This document shows positions 1 through 7,589 of a DNA stretch of 42,429 nucleotides, piece by piece. The notes under the pieces were generated by a model. It was not told the origin of the DNA. It did not search any database and was given only the letters and a program-made list of their open reading frames with translations. This DNA comes from JBBCJM01 sp037190175 (GTDB lineage: Bacteria; Pseudomonadota; Alphaproteobacteria; Rhodobacterales; Rhodobacteraceae). Position numbers and translations under genes: made by a program. The stretch is from assembly GCA_037190175.1 (NCBI GenBank), contig JBBCJM010000097.1:1-42429 (forward strand). Direction: 5' to 3'. The first letter of the stretch is position 1. Each line of letters starts with the position of its first letter.

Positions 1-358
1 GCAGCCGCGCGCCCGGCCCGGCGATGCGGGCGTGGCAGGCCAGCGCCAGCTCCATCCCCTCGCCCAGCGCCGGCCCCTGGATCGCGGCCACCACCGGCGC
101 GGCGCAGCCCTCCACCGCCGCCAGCACCTCGGCCAGCGGCGGCGCGCTCTCGGGGGCGCCGATCTCCGCCCCGGCCGAGAAATTGCGCCCTTCGGCCAGC
201 AGCAGCACCGCGCGGGCGTCGCCCACCTGCCCGAGTGCGGAGAGCAGCCCCGCCCGCACTGGCGCGGTCAGCGCGTTGAGCGGCGGGTTGTCGATCACCA
301 CCGCCAGCACCGCGCCCAGGCGCTCGGCCCTGACCTGCGGCTCGGTTCCTGCCTGCAT
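1..358 (-). CDS. Enoyl-CoA hydratase / 3-hydroxyacyl-CoA dehydrogenase family protein, N-terminal part
   Basis: This gene reads leftward and runs off the left edge, so only about 119 N-terminal residues are visible. They form a crotonase fold. An early VIDNPPLNAL stretch is followed by the first oxyanion-hole segment GRNFSAGAEI (about residues 55-64) and by a second segment, GPALGEGMELALACHARIAG, near residue 105. The pattern resembles the N-terminus of FadB/FadJ-like bifunctional beta-oxidation proteins as well as stand-alone hydratases; the missing C-terminus decides between them. The usual GGG of the second oxyanion loop reads GEG here. The ATG at 356-358 is the first start that includes the complete crotonase N-terminus. 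The gene is divergent from the neighbour starting at 464, with a shared 105-base promoter gap. Confidence 0.75.
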   Translation of the reverse strand, partial: MQAGTEPQVRAERLGAVLAVVIDNPPLNALTAPVRAGLLSALGQVGDARAVLLLAEGRNFSAGAEIGAPESAPPLAEVLAAVEGCAAPVVAAIQGPALGEGMELALACHARIAGPGARL

Positions 359-463
359 TCCCGCCCCCGGCAACTTCCCGCCGCCATTAACAGGGCGCGG
401 GGCGCGCTTGGCAATCCCGCATCGGCGCAGCTATTGTCGCGCCGCCCCCGACAGGAGACCGCC

Positions 464-895
464 ATGGCCCTCGACATCCGCCAACTGACCGACACCTATG
501 CCGTCGCCCCGCAGATCGAACCCGAAGACATGCCGGCGCTGGCCGCCGCCGGCTTCACCACCGTGATCGACAACCGCCCCGACACCGAGATCCCGGCCGA
601 GTTGCACGCCGCGGCGATGCGGCAGGCGGCCGAGCGCGCGGGGCTGGAGTTCGTCGCCAATCCGGTGGTGGGCGGCGCGATCACCCTGGCCAACGTCACC
701 GCGCAGGGCGAGGCCATCGCGGCCGCCCCCGGGCCGGTGCTGGCCTATTGCGCCAGCGGCAACCGTTCCTCGGTGGTCTGGGCGCTGTCGCAGGCGGGCC
801 GGCGGCCGACCGACGAGCTGATCGACCTACCCGCCCGCCACGGCTACCGGCTGGAGCCCTTCCGCGAACAGATCGAGGCGCTGGCGAAGGGCTGA
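464..895 (+). CDS. TIGR01244/DUF442 family sulfur transferase or phosphatase-like protein
   Basis: The 143-residue protein has the size and layout of the DUF442 (TIGR01244) family, a small protein-tyrosine-phosphatase-like fold also found fused to beta-lactamase-like sulfur dioxygenases. The N-terminus has the family pattern of a short helix, then the segment VIDNRPDTE, where tyrosine phosphatases carry their general region. The catalytic P-loop is visible as YCASGNRSSVVW near residues 100-110 (Cys-X5-Arg). The start at 464 follows an AGGAG ribosome-binding site at 453-457 with good spacing. The stop codon at 893-895 directly abuts the encoded CCA end of the convergent tRNA-Leu gene. The physiological substrate is unknown; sulfide or persulfide chemistry is only a family-level suggestion. 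Confidence 0.85.
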   Translation: MALDIRQLTDTYAVAPQIEPEDMPALAAAGFTTVIDNRPDTEIPAELHAAAMRQAAERAGLEFVANPVVGGAITLANVTAQGEAIAAAPGPVLAYCASGNRSSVVWALSQAGRRPTDELIDLPARHGYRLEPFREQIEALAKG

Positions 896-980
896 TGGTG
901 CGGGTGGAGGGACTTGAACCCCCATGCCTTGCGGCGCCGGAACCTAAATCCGGTGCGTCTGCCAGTTCCGCCACACCCGC
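896..980 (-). tRNA. tRNA-Leu (anticodon UAG)
   Basis: The minus strand folds as a complete class II tRNA. The 7-bp acceptor stem pairs GCGGGTG (974-980) with CACCCGC (900-906), the discriminator base is A (899), and CCA is encoded at 896-898. The anticodon arm is CCGGA-TTTAGGT-TCCGG, which puts TAG at positions 34-36, so it reads CUA-type leucine codons. A long variable arm (GCGCCGCAAGGCAT region) fits leucine tRNAs. The T-arm carries GGTTCAAGTCC. No integrase or duplicated tRNA end is seen nearby, so there is no sign of use as an attachment site. Confidence 0.97.
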
Positions 981-1109
981 GCGCCGCCCCCTTAGCAGGC
1001 GCGGAGGGGACTGGCCAGCGGCCTCGCAAAAACGTCTCGCCGCCAACGCATTGTTGCCGTAATCTGCCGCAAAAAGAAAAATCAGGCGGACCAGAGCGGG
1101 ATCATCGAG

Positions 1110-1586
1110 ATGCTGGATGACGGGACGGCGGGCGCGGCGGACTGCGCGACGGGCAATGTCGGGCTGGTCGAGGGCACCACGGTGCTGACCCTGCGCGGCG
1201 CGGTTCCGGTGGAAAGCCTGCGCCCCGGCGACCGGGTGATCACCCGCGCGGGCGCGATGACCCTGACCTCGGTCACCGGACGCACCGAACCGCGCGGGCG
1301 GCTGGTGCGGATCTCGGCCTCGGCGCTGGGCTCCGAACGGCCCGAGGAGGACATGTGCGTGGCCGCCGACCAGCCGATCCTGGTGCGCGACTGGCGCGCC
1401 CCGGCGCTGGCGGGGGCCGAGCGGGCGATGATCCCGGCCGGCCGGCTGGCCGACGGCGAATACATCCGCGCCGAGGCCCGGCGCGAGGTGCGGATCTGGA
1501 CGCTGGGCTTCGCGCGATCGGCGGTGATCTATGCCCAGGGGCTGGAATTCGGCTGCGAGACCGTGGCGGCCGCCGTCCCGGCCTGA
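1110..1586 (+). CDS. Small Hint-domain (hedgehog/intein-like) protein, nucleophile apparently absent
   Basis: The 158-residue protein is essentially one Hint_2-type domain as found in many Rhodobacterales proteins. The start of the fold is visible as GLVEGTTVLTLRGAVPVESL, followed by RPGDRVITRAG near residues 41-51. A later VAADQPILVRDW and VRIWTLGF match the rest of the domain. In active Hint domains a Cys or Ser sits just before the GTxVxT motif and acts as nucleophile; here that position is Gly-Leu-Val-Glu, and the nearest Cys (residue 12) is several residues upstream. There is no signal peptide and no C-terminal partner. The ATG at 1110 has no strong ribosome-binding site, so the start is less certain. 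Function is unknown. Confidence 0.75.
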   Translation: MLDDGTAGAADCATGNVGLVEGTTVLTLRGAVPVESLRPGDRVITRAGAMTLTSVTGRTEPRGRLVRISASALGSERPEEDMCVAADQPILVRDWRAPALAGAERAMIPAGRLADGEYIRAEARREVRIWTLGFARSAVIYAQGLEFGCETVAAAVPA

Positions 1587-1627
1587 AGGCCCTTGCAAGC
1601 CGGCCACCCCCGCCCGATATCGGCAGG

Positions 1628-2314
1628 ATGCTGAAATACCTGCCCATCCTGCTCGCCATCGGCTATGGACTGGCCGTCTACTGGTTCTCGGCCTGGCGCA
1701 CGGGCCGGATCCTCAGCCAGAAGTCCACCCCCCTGCGCGACGGCCCGCTGGACGCGCTGGCGGCGCGGATGGCCCAGGCCGCGGGCGTGCCGCGGATCGT
1801 GGTGCATGTCTTCGACGTGGATCAGGTGAACGGGCTGGCCGCGCCCGACGGGCGGATCTTCCTGACCAGGGGCTTCCTGCAGAAATACCGCCAGGGCCAG
1901 GTCACGGCGGAAGAGATGGCCAGCGTCATCGCCCATGAGCTGGGCCATGTGGCGCTGGGCCACGTCAAGCGGCGGATGATCGACGTGACCGGGCAGAACG
2001 CGGTCTTCGTGGTGCTGACCGCGCTGCTGACCCGCTTCATCCCCTTCGTGGGGGTCTGGGTCGCGCAGGCGGTGGCCACAGCGCTGGCCGCGGGCCTGTC
2101 GCGCAAGGCCGAGCACGAGGCCGACGCCTGGGCCTCTGCGCTGCTGGTCAAGGCCGGGATCGGCACCGCCCCGCAGAAGTCGCTGTTCCGCAAGCTGGAG
2201 CGGCTGGTCGGCGGCGCGGGCGAGGGCATCCCCGAATGGCTGCGCAGCCACCCGCGCACCGAGGAGCGCATCGCCCGGATCGAGGAACGCGAGGCGCGCT
2301 GGGATCTGGCGTGA
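1628..2314 (+). CDS. M48 family zinc metallopeptidase
   Basis: This 228-residue protein is a short M48 peptidase (Ste24/HtpX/BepA-like fold). One N-terminal membrane or signal-anchor segment covers residues about 3-22. The zinc site is complete: HELGH at residues 103-107, with the third ligand in the EHEADAWA segment (about residue 164). A second hydrophobic stretch lies around residues 124-157. The C-terminus has the SHPRTEERI motif typical of the family. It probably works on misfolded or membrane-associated proteins at the envelope. The start at 1628 is chosen because it begins the membrane segment; the reading frame is open further upstream, but that part overlaps the Hint gene. It lies 41 bases after the Hint gene on the same strand and could be co-transcribed. 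Confidence 0.9.
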   Translation: MLKYLPILLAIGYGLAVYWFSAWRTGRILSQKSTPLRDGPLDALAARMAQAAGVPRIVVHVFDVDQVNGLAAPDGRIFLTRGFLQKYRQGQVTAEEMASVIAHELGHVALGHVKRRMIDVTGQNAVFVVLTALLTRFIPFVGVWVAQAVATALAAGLSRKAEHEADAWASALLVKAGIGTAPQKSLFRKLERLVGGAGEGIPEWLRSHPRTEERIARIEEREARWDLA

Positions 2315-2325
2315 GCCTGGCGAAT

Positions 2326-2853
2326 CTATTGCGCCGCGGCGATGGCCGGGGCGATGCGGCGCTCCAGCTCCTGCCTTGTGATCGGGCCGGCGAAGCGCAG
2401 CACCACCCGGCCCTGTCCGTCGATCACGAAGGTCTCGGGCACGCCGTAAAGCCCCCAGTCGAGCCCCATGCGCCCCGTGGCATCGGCGCCGATCCCGGCG
2501 AAGGGGTTGCCGAGTTCGGCCAGGAAGGCCAGCGCGTTGGCGGGCGGATCCTTGTAGTTCACCCCGTAGACCGGCACGCCGCTGTCCGCGATCTCGGTCA
2601 GCAGCGGATGTTCGGCCCGGCAGGGCGCGCACCAGCTGGCCCAGAAGTTCACCAGCTTCACCCCCGGCGCCTTCAGCTCATCGGACCCGAAGTTCGGCAG
2701 GTCGCCCAGCGGCTCCAGCACCAAGGCCGGGGCCGGCTGCCCGGCCAGGGCCGAGGGCAGGGCGTCCGGATCGTCGCGCTGCATCCCGGCCCAGAACAGC
2801 ACGGCAAGGCCCAGGAACAGCACCGGCGGCAGCAGGATCAGCAGCCGGTTCAC
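2326..2853 (-). CDS. ccmG: Cytochrome c biogenesis thiol:disulfide oxidoreductase CcmG (DsbE)
   Basis: The protein of about 175 residues is a membrane-anchored periplasmic thioredoxin that reduces the CXXC haem-binding motif of apocytochrome c before haem ligation. One N-terminal membrane segment (residues about 3-22) is followed by a thioredoxin domain with the active site NFWASWCAPCRAEHP. A YGVNYKD segment and the cis-proline segment GVPETFVID are also present, both typical of CcmG. The start is a GTG at 2851-2853 that overlaps the ccmD stop as GTGA; longer readings run through ccmD and are not plausible. It is the last gene of the leftward ccmA-B-C-D-G operon. Confidence 0.95.
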   Translation of the reverse strand: MNRLLILLPPVLFLGLAVLFWAGMQRDDPDALPSALAGQPAPALVLEPLGDLPNFGSDELKAPGVKLVNFWASWCAPCRAEHPLLTEIADSGVPVYGVNYKDPPANALAFLAELGNPFAGIGADATGRMGLDWGLYGVPETFVIDGQGRVVLRFAGPITRQELERRIAPAIAAAQ

Positions 2854-3026
2854 GGGGCGGCCTCCCCCTGCCCCGCGGCCTTCTGCCGCGCCTCCACCTC
2901 GCGCAGCGCCGCGCGCACCTTCGCGCCGCGCCACAGCGTCAGCCCGATCAGGCCCGCGATCAGCCCCAGCCCAATGGCATAGGAGCCCAGCACCGCGAAG
3001 GCGTATCGGCCAAGGTCGGGCATCAT
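2850..3026 (-). CDS. ccmD: Haem exporter protein CcmD
   Basis: This 58-residue protein has a short N-terminus (MMPDLGRYAFAVLGSYAIGL), a single membrane helix around residues 10-32, and a basic cytoplasmic tail rich in Ala, Arg and Glu. This is the standard plan of CcmD, the small subunit that helps release holo-CcmE from the CcmABC complex. The start at 3026 overlaps the ccmC stop as ATGA, and its own stop overlaps the ccmG start as GTGA, so translation is probably coupled on both sides. Confidence 0.9.
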   Translation of the reverse strand: MMPDLGRYAFAVLGSYAIGLGLIAGLIGLTLWRGAKVRAALREVEARQKAAGQGEAAP

Positions 3027-3751
3027 GCGATCCGCTCCCGCACCAAGAGCGCCTGCAGCCGCCGCGCCCGGATCTCGGTCCGCGTGCGCGCCAGCACCAG
3101 CGTGACGAACAGCAGGATGAAGCCGATCACGGTGATCACCAGCGGCAGCCAGTAGACGTCGTGCACGTTCTCCTGCCGGTCGAGGCTGAGGCTGGCGCCC
3201 TGGTGCAGCCCCTGGTTCCAGAACAGCGCGGCATAGCGGCTGACCACGGCGAAGACCGTGCCCACCATGCAGAGGATCGAGGTCAGGTCGGCGGCCACGT
3301 CCGGCTCCTCGATCGCCGGCCACAGCGCGATATAGCCGAGATAGAACAGCGCGAGGATCAGGAACGAGGTCAGCCGCGGATCCCAGGCCCACCAGGTGCC
3401 CCACATCGGCTGGCCCCAGAGCGCGCCGGTGACCAGCGCCACCAGCGTGAAGGTCAGCCCCACCGGCGCGGCGGCGCGGGCGGCCAAGGCGCTGACGTGA
3501 TGGCGGCGGATCAGCCAGACCAGCGAGGCGACCAGCATCATCGCCCAGGCGTTGATCGCCATCATCGCCGCCGGCACGTGCAGGTAGATGATCTTGACGG
3601 TCGAGCCCTGGCGGAAGTCGTCGGGGGTAAAGAAGAAGCCCCAGATCAGCCCGGTGGCGATGAACAGCGCGGTCAGCCCCACGCACCACGGCAGCACGAA
3701 GGCCGAGGTCTGCATGAAGCGGCGCGGATTGGCATATTCCCAGAGCGACAT
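3023..3751 (-). CDS. ccmC: Haem transporter permease CcmC
   Basis: The 242-residue protein is a six-helix inner-membrane protein of the haem-handling family. The tryptophan-rich signature WGTWWAWDPRLTS lies near residues 129-141. A conserved His precedes it in the YLHVPAA segment, and another follows in the sixth-helix region. CcmC presents haem to the chaperone CcmE. The start at 3751 begins MSLWEYANP, a typical CcmC N-terminus. It is separated from ccmB by 55 bases and overlaps ccmD by four. Confidence 0.95.
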   Translation of the reverse strand: MSLWEYANPRRFMQTSAFVLPWCVGLTALFIATGLIWGFFFTPDDFRQGSTVKIIYLHVPAAMMAINAWAMMLVASLVWLIRRHHVSALAARAAAPVGLTFTLVALVTGALWGQPMWGTWWAWDPRLTSFLILALFYLGYIALWPAIEEPDVAADLTSILCMVGTVFAVVSRYAALFWNQGLHQGASLSLDRQENVHDVYWLPLVITVIGFILLFVTLVLARTRTEIRARRLQALLVRERIA

Positions 3752-3806
3752 CGGGGGACCACCTAGGCCTTCGAAGGGACGGGAGCAAGCCCTAGCACGG
3801 ACCGGC

Positions 3807-4463
3807 TCACCGCAGATTGACGCGGATTGCCGCAGCCGCGGCAAAGGGGATCAGCGCCCCCGCCCCCGCGGTGATGGCGGCCAGCAGCGCCAGCGGAATC
3901 GCCGCGGGTTCGCCCCGGGCGGCGCGGGCCACCGTCTCGGCCCCGAAGACCAGCGTCGGGATGTAGAGCGGCAGCACCAGCAGCGACAGCAGCAGGCCGC
4001 CCCGCCGCAGCCCCACCGTGACCGCCGCCCCGAAGGCACCGATCAGGCTGAGCGCGGGGGTGCCGGCCAGCAGCGACAAGAGAAGCCAGGGCATCGCCTG
4101 CCCCGGCAGGTTCATCAGCACCGCCAGCCCCGGGGCCACCACGGTCAGCGGCAGGCCGGTGGTCAGCCAATGCGCGATGGCCTTGGCCAGCACCACCCCC
4201 TCGGCCGGCAGCGGCGCGGTGGCCAGCAGGTCCAGCGACCCGTCGTCGCGGTCGGCGGCGAAGAGGCGGTCGAGCGTCAAGAGGCAGGCGAGCAGCGCCC
4301 CCACCCACAGCACCCCCGGCGCGATGCGGGCCAGCGTCGCGGGCTCCGGCCCCACCCCCAGCGGCACCAGCACGGCCAGGATCAGGAAGAAGGCCGGCGC
4401 CAGGCCGAAGCCCCCGCCGGCGCGGAAGGCCAGCCGCAGGTCGCGCAGGATCAGCGCGTTCAT
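3807..4463 (-). CDS. ccmB: Haem exporter permease CcmB
   Basis: This 218-residue membrane protein starts MNALILRDLRLAFRAGGG, a characteristic CcmB N-terminus, and has six predicted membrane segments. The segment LDRLFAADRDDGSLDLLATA (about residues 64-83) is the conserved cytoplasmic loop that contacts the CcmA ATPase. CcmB is the permease partner of CcmA in the ABC-type complex that releases holo-CcmE. The start ATG overlaps the ccmA stop as ATGA. Confidence 0.95.
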   Translation of the reverse strand: MNALILRDLRLAFRAGGGFGLAPAFFLILAVLVPLGVGPEPATLARIAPGVLWVGALLACLLTLDRLFAADRDDGSLDLLATAPLPAEGVVLAKAIAHWLTTGLPLTVVAPGLAVLMNLPGQAMPWLLLSLLAGTPALSLIGAFGAAVTVGLRRGGLLLSLLVLPLYIPTLVFGAETVARAARGEPAAIPLALLAAITAGAGALIPFAAAAAIRVNLR

Positions 4464-5122
4464 TCCACCGCCTCGGCGAAGGCGTCGCGGGGGGCATCAT
4501 AGGCCCGGCCGGCGACGGCGCGGAAGGGGGTCAGGTCCAGCATCACCGCCTCGGGCAGGCCGAGGTCGATGTGGCTGGCCATCACCGCGGCCCCGCCTGC
4601 GGCCAGATGCCGCCGCACCATGGCCCCGAAGGCGGCGGTGGCGGCGGCGTCCAGCGACACCGTGGGCTCGTCCAGCACCCAGACCGCGCGGCCGGTGACC
4701 ATCAGCCGCGCCAGCCCCAGCCGCCGCTTCTGCCCGGCCGACAGGTGCTGCGCCTGCCGGGCGGTCAGCGCGCCCAGATCCAGCGCCTGCAAGGCCGGGC
4801 CGATGTCGCCGGTGCCGTGGATCGCCGCCCAGAAGCGCAGGTTCTCGGCCACGCTCAGGGTCGCCTTCAGCCCGTCGGCATGGCCGGCGAAGGCCACGCC
4901 CTCGGGCGGGACGTGCAGGTGGCCGGACAGCGGCGGCTGCAACCCGGCAACGGTGCGCAGCAGCGTGGTCTTGCCCACCCCGTTCGGCCCGCGCAGCACC
5001 AGCGCCTGTCCGGCGGCCAGGGTGAAACCCACGCCCGCCAGCACCGGCACGCCCCCGCGCGAAACCGACAGCCCCTCGGCCCTGACCAGCACCCATGCCC
5101 CCTGTTCAAGCCGCGCGACCAT
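4460..5122 (-). CDS. ccmA: Cytochrome c biogenesis ATP-binding protein CcmA
   Basis: The protein of about 220 residues is a compact ABC ATPase. Visible motifs are Walker A GPNGVGKTT, the ABC signature LSAGQKRRLGLARL, Walker B VWVLDEPT and the switch histidine in MASHIDLG. With CcmB it powers release of haem-loaded CcmE. The ATG at 5120-5122 is used as start; an in-frame TTG lies eight codons upstream (5146), and a shorter start just before the VLVRAEGLSV segment is also possible. It is the first gene of the ccmA-B-C-D-G operon. A long inverted repeat lies just upstream and separates it from the preceding gene. Confidence 0.92.
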   Translation of the reverse strand: MVARLEQGAWVLVRAEGLSVSRGGVPVLAGVGFTLAAGQALVLRGPNGVGKTTLLRTVAGLQPPLSGHLHVPPEGVAFAGHADGLKATLSVAENLRFWAAIHGTGDIGPALQALDLGALTARQAQHLSAGQKRRLGLARLMVTGRAVWVLDEPTVSLDAAATAAFGAMVRRHLAAGGAAVMASHIDLGLPEAVMLDLTPFRAVAGRAYDAPRDAFAEAVE

Positions 5123-5155
5123 CGCCCCGATGCGCGGGGTTGGCAAGGGCCGGGG

Positions 5156-5228
5156 CCGCTCATCAAGCCTTTCGGCTTTCTTCGCTGACGCCTCCCAAGC
5201 GAAGAAAGCCGTCAGGCTTGATGAGCGG
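5156..5228. repeat. Long near-perfect inverted repeat (31-base arms)
   Basis: Bases 5156-5186 and 5198-5228 are reverse complements except for two adjacent mismatches, around an 11-base loop. The right arm includes the stop codon (5212-5214) of the leftward gene that ends there. The left arm lies upstream of ccmA. It could act as a leftward terminator or transcript-end stabiliser, but there is no T-run after the stem on the minus strand. Confidence 0.8.
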
Positions 5229-6051
5229 TCTCGCCCGGTGACCAGCAGGCGGTGATCGGCAGGTGGTCCGAGGCCAGCCGCGCCAGCGCGCTGTCATGCA
5301 CATGCACGCCGGAGAGCAGCGCCGGCCGGGTGGAGATGATCCGGTCCAGCGGCAGGAGCGGGAAGCGCGAGGGGAAGCTGGGCGGGGCGGCGGGCAGCCC
5401 CTCCTCGGCGAAGCGGATGAGCGGCGAGCCCTCGTCGATCCGCCATTCGTTCAGGTCGCCCATCAGCACCGCCGGCCGGCTGTCCTGCGGGGCCAGGAAA
5501 TCCGCCAGCGCCCCCGCCTGCCGCCGCCGGCAGCGGCGCAGGAGCCCCAGATGCGCCCCGATCACCCGCAGCGCCCGGCCGGGGCCGAAGTCGAGGTCGG
5601 CCACCACCGCGCCGCGCGGCTCCAGCCCCGGCAGCGCCACCTGCTGCACCCCCTGCACCAGCCCGCGGCGCACCAGAATCAGGTTGCCGTGCCAGCCATG
5701 CGCGGCCTCGCGCAGCCCCGCCACCGGCACCGGCACCAGCCCGGTCTCCGCCGCCAGCAGCGAGAGGTCCAGAAGCCCCGAACGGTCGCCGAAGCGGCGG
5801 TCGGCCTCCTGCAGCGCCACCACATCGGCGTCGAGTTCCCCGATCACCCGCCGGATGCGGTCGGGGTCGAACCGGCCGTCCACGCCCACGCATTTGTGCA
5901 CGTTGTAGGAGGCCACGCGCAGCGCCCCGTCGCGCGGCGGGGCGGCCGCGGCCGGCACCCGCGGCCGCCGGGCGCCGTTCTGCACCACGTGCCGGACGCT
6001 GGCGGGAATCCCCCGCTCCAGTTGCCGCATGATCGCTGTCTTCACCCGCAT
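5212..6051 (-). CDS. Endonuclease/exonuclease/phosphatase family protein
   Basis: The 279-residue protein has the full EEP (DNase I-like) catalytic layout. The first metal/phosphate residues are in VASYNVHKC, the metal-binding Glu is in VVALQEAD, a His lies in IGAHLGLLRR, the Asp-Asn pair is in LMGDLNEWR, and the final catalytic Asp-His is in ASDHLPIT. There is no signal peptide; the first 40 residues are a basic, proline- and alanine-rich extension. The family acts on phosphodiester or phosphoester bonds. Its tight spacing (15 bases) to the upstream cardiolipin synthase gene suggests one operon, as seen in other bacteria where EEP proteins pair with phospholipase D-type synthases. The substrate is unknown. 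Confidence 0.88.
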   Translation of the reverse strand: MRVKTAIMRQLERGIPASVRHVVQNGARRPRVPAAAAPPRDGALRVASYNVHKCVGVDGRFDPDRIRRVIGELDADVVALQEADRRFGDRSGLLDLSLLAAETGLVPVPVAGLREAAHGWHGNLILVRRGLVQGVQQVALPGLEPRGAVVADLDFGPGRALRVIGAHLGLLRRCRRRQAGALADFLAPQDSRPAVLMGDLNEWRIDEGSPLIRFAEEGLPAAPPSFPSRFPLLPLDRIISTRPALLSGVHVHDSALARLASDHLPITACWSPGETAHQA

Positions 6052-6066
6052 CCTCCGTCCAGGTCC

Positions 6067-7524
6067 CTATAGATAGGGCGAGCCGAGCCAGAATGCACGG
6101 TCCAGAAGCCGCACCGCAAAGGGGCGGTTCCTCAAATCCTCGCGCATCACCTGCCGCGAGCGGCCCCGGGCGGCCAGGATCCGCGCGTCGATCGCCGCGG
6201 CGAAATCGTGGTCCAGCACCTCGATGTCCATCTCGAAGTTCAGCCGCAGCGAGCGGGGATCGAGGTTCGAGGAGCCCACGAAGGCCCAGGTCGCATCCAC
6301 GCAGAGGAGCTTGGAATGGTCGAAGCTGCCCCCCGCCCGCCAGACCCGGCAGCCGTTGCGCAGCACCTGGTCGAACTGCGCCTGCATCGCCCGGTCGACC
6401 AGCTTCAGGTTGTTGGCCTCGGGCACCACGATGTCGATCTCCACCCCCCGCCGGGCGGCGGTGTTCAGCGCGCTCTGCAACTCGCGGTCGGGCAGGAAAT
6501 AGGGCGACATGATGCGGATCGAGAAGCGGGCGATGGAAAAGGCGCCCATCAGGAGCTTCTGGTTGGTCTCGATGCTGGCGTCGGGGCCCGAGGCCACCAC
6601 CCGCAGCAGCACCGGGGCGGCGGGTTCGGCGGCGGCGGGGGGCGTGTCCCAGGCCGGGCCGGACAGCAGCTCGTCGGTGGCGAAGTACCAGTCCTCGGCC
6701 GCCACCGAGAAGATGTCGGCCACCACCGGGCCTTCCAGCCGGAAATGGGTATCGCGCGAGAAGTCCTCGCCCATGAACTCCTCGGCGAAGGCCTGGCGGA
6801 TGTTCATGCCGCCAGTGAAGGCGGTGGTGCCGTCCACCAGCAGGATCTTGCGGTGGGTGCGCAGGTTGGCATAGGGCAGCCAAGGCGCCATCAGGGTATG
6901 GCCGTTGAAGAGCGCGACGTTCACCCCCTCGGCCCGCAGGTGGCGGGCGATGGAGGGGCGGGAATAGCGCGCGCCCACCGCATCGACCAGCACCCGCACC
7001 TCGACCCCGCGCCGCGCGGCCGCGACCAGCGCCCCGGCGAAGCGCAGCCCGGCGGGGTCGTTGTCGAAGATGTAGGTCTCCAGCAGCACCGATCTTTCCG
7101 CCGAGGCGATGGCCGCGCACATCGCCCCATAGGCGGCATCGCCCGAGGTCAGCGGCTCGATGCGGTTGCCGCCGCGCAGCTCGCGCCCGGTCACCCTGTC
7201 GCCCAGCACCCGCAGCGCGGCGAAGCGGCGGCCGAAGCGGGTGGCCACGGCCTCCTGCGGCACCTCGCCGGCCGAGGGCGCGGGCAGCGGCAGCCCGTGC
7301 GCCTGCCGGCCCGCGGCCAGCGAGGTGCGGCGGATCCGGTTGATCCCGGCGGCGAGGTAGATCAGCGCGCCGATCACCGGCGACAGCAGGATCAGCGCCA
7401 CCCAGCCGATGGCCGAGCGCACCTCGTCCTTGGTCATGGCCGCATGGACCGCCGCCCCCGCGGCCAGCGCAAAGGAGGCCAGCGCCAGCAGGTGGGGCCA
7501 GTAGCTGAGCAGCGTCTCGTACAT
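6067..7524 (-). CDS. cls: Cardiolipin synthase (phospholipase D superfamily)
   Basis: The 485-residue protein makes cardiolipin by transferring a phosphatidyl group between phosphatidylglycerol molecules. Two N-terminal membrane segments cover residues about 8-28 and 37-60. Two HKD motifs follow: HRKILLVD at residue 224 and HSKLLCVD at residue 403, each followed by the GG/GS-N motif (TGGMNI and GSSNLD). Length and layout fit the ClsA class. The start ATG is at 7522-7524. It is followed 15 bases later by the EEP-family gene on the same strand. Confidence 0.93.
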   Translation of the reverse strand: MYETLLSYWPHLLALASFALAAGAAVHAAMTKDEVRSAIGWVALILLSPVIGALIYLAAGINRIRRTSLAAGRQAHGLPLPAPSAGEVPQEAVATRFGRRFAALRVLGDRVTGRELRGGNRIEPLTSGDAAYGAMCAAIASAERSVLLETYIFDNDPAGLRFAGALVAAARRGVEVRVLVDAVGARYSRPSIARHLRAEGVNVALFNGHTLMAPWLPYANLRTHRKILLVDGTTAFTGGMNIRQAFAEEFMGEDFSRDTHFRLEGPVVADIFSVAAEDWYFATDELLSGPAWDTPPAAAEPAAPVLLRVVASGPDASIETNQKLLMGAFSIARFSIRIMSPYFLPDRELQSALNTAARRGVEIDIVVPEANNLKLVDRAMQAQFDQVLRNGCRVWRAGGSFDHSKLLCVDATWAFVGSSNLDPRSLRLNFEMDIEVLDHDFAAAIDARILAARGRSRQVMREDLRNRPFAVRLLDRAFWLGSPYL

Positions 7525-7571
7525 CGGGGGCAGTCTAGAGCGGGATCGGCCGGAGGGAAACCGGCGGGGGT

Positions 7572-7589
7572 GGCGGGATGAATCCCGCC
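7572..7589. repeat. REP-like palindrome at the end of the HerA-like gene
   Basis: GGCGGGAT (7572-7579) and ATCCCGCC (7582-7589) form a perfect 8-bp stem around a 2-base centre. On the minus strand the element follows the TAG stop (7590-7592) of the HerA-like gene directly. It may end or stabilise that transcript. The form is like short GC-rich extragenic palindromes that are scattered in many bacterial genomes. Confidence 0.6.

Noticed and set aside
24..488. A rightward reading frame at the left edge
   Set aside because: It is antisense to a leftward crotonase with clear oxyanion-hole motifs, and its Ser/Ala/Pro-rich product has no family likeness.
896..980. tRNA-Leu as an integration site for a mobile island
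   Set aside because: No integrase, no repeated tRNA 3' end and no change of gene character are visible on either side.
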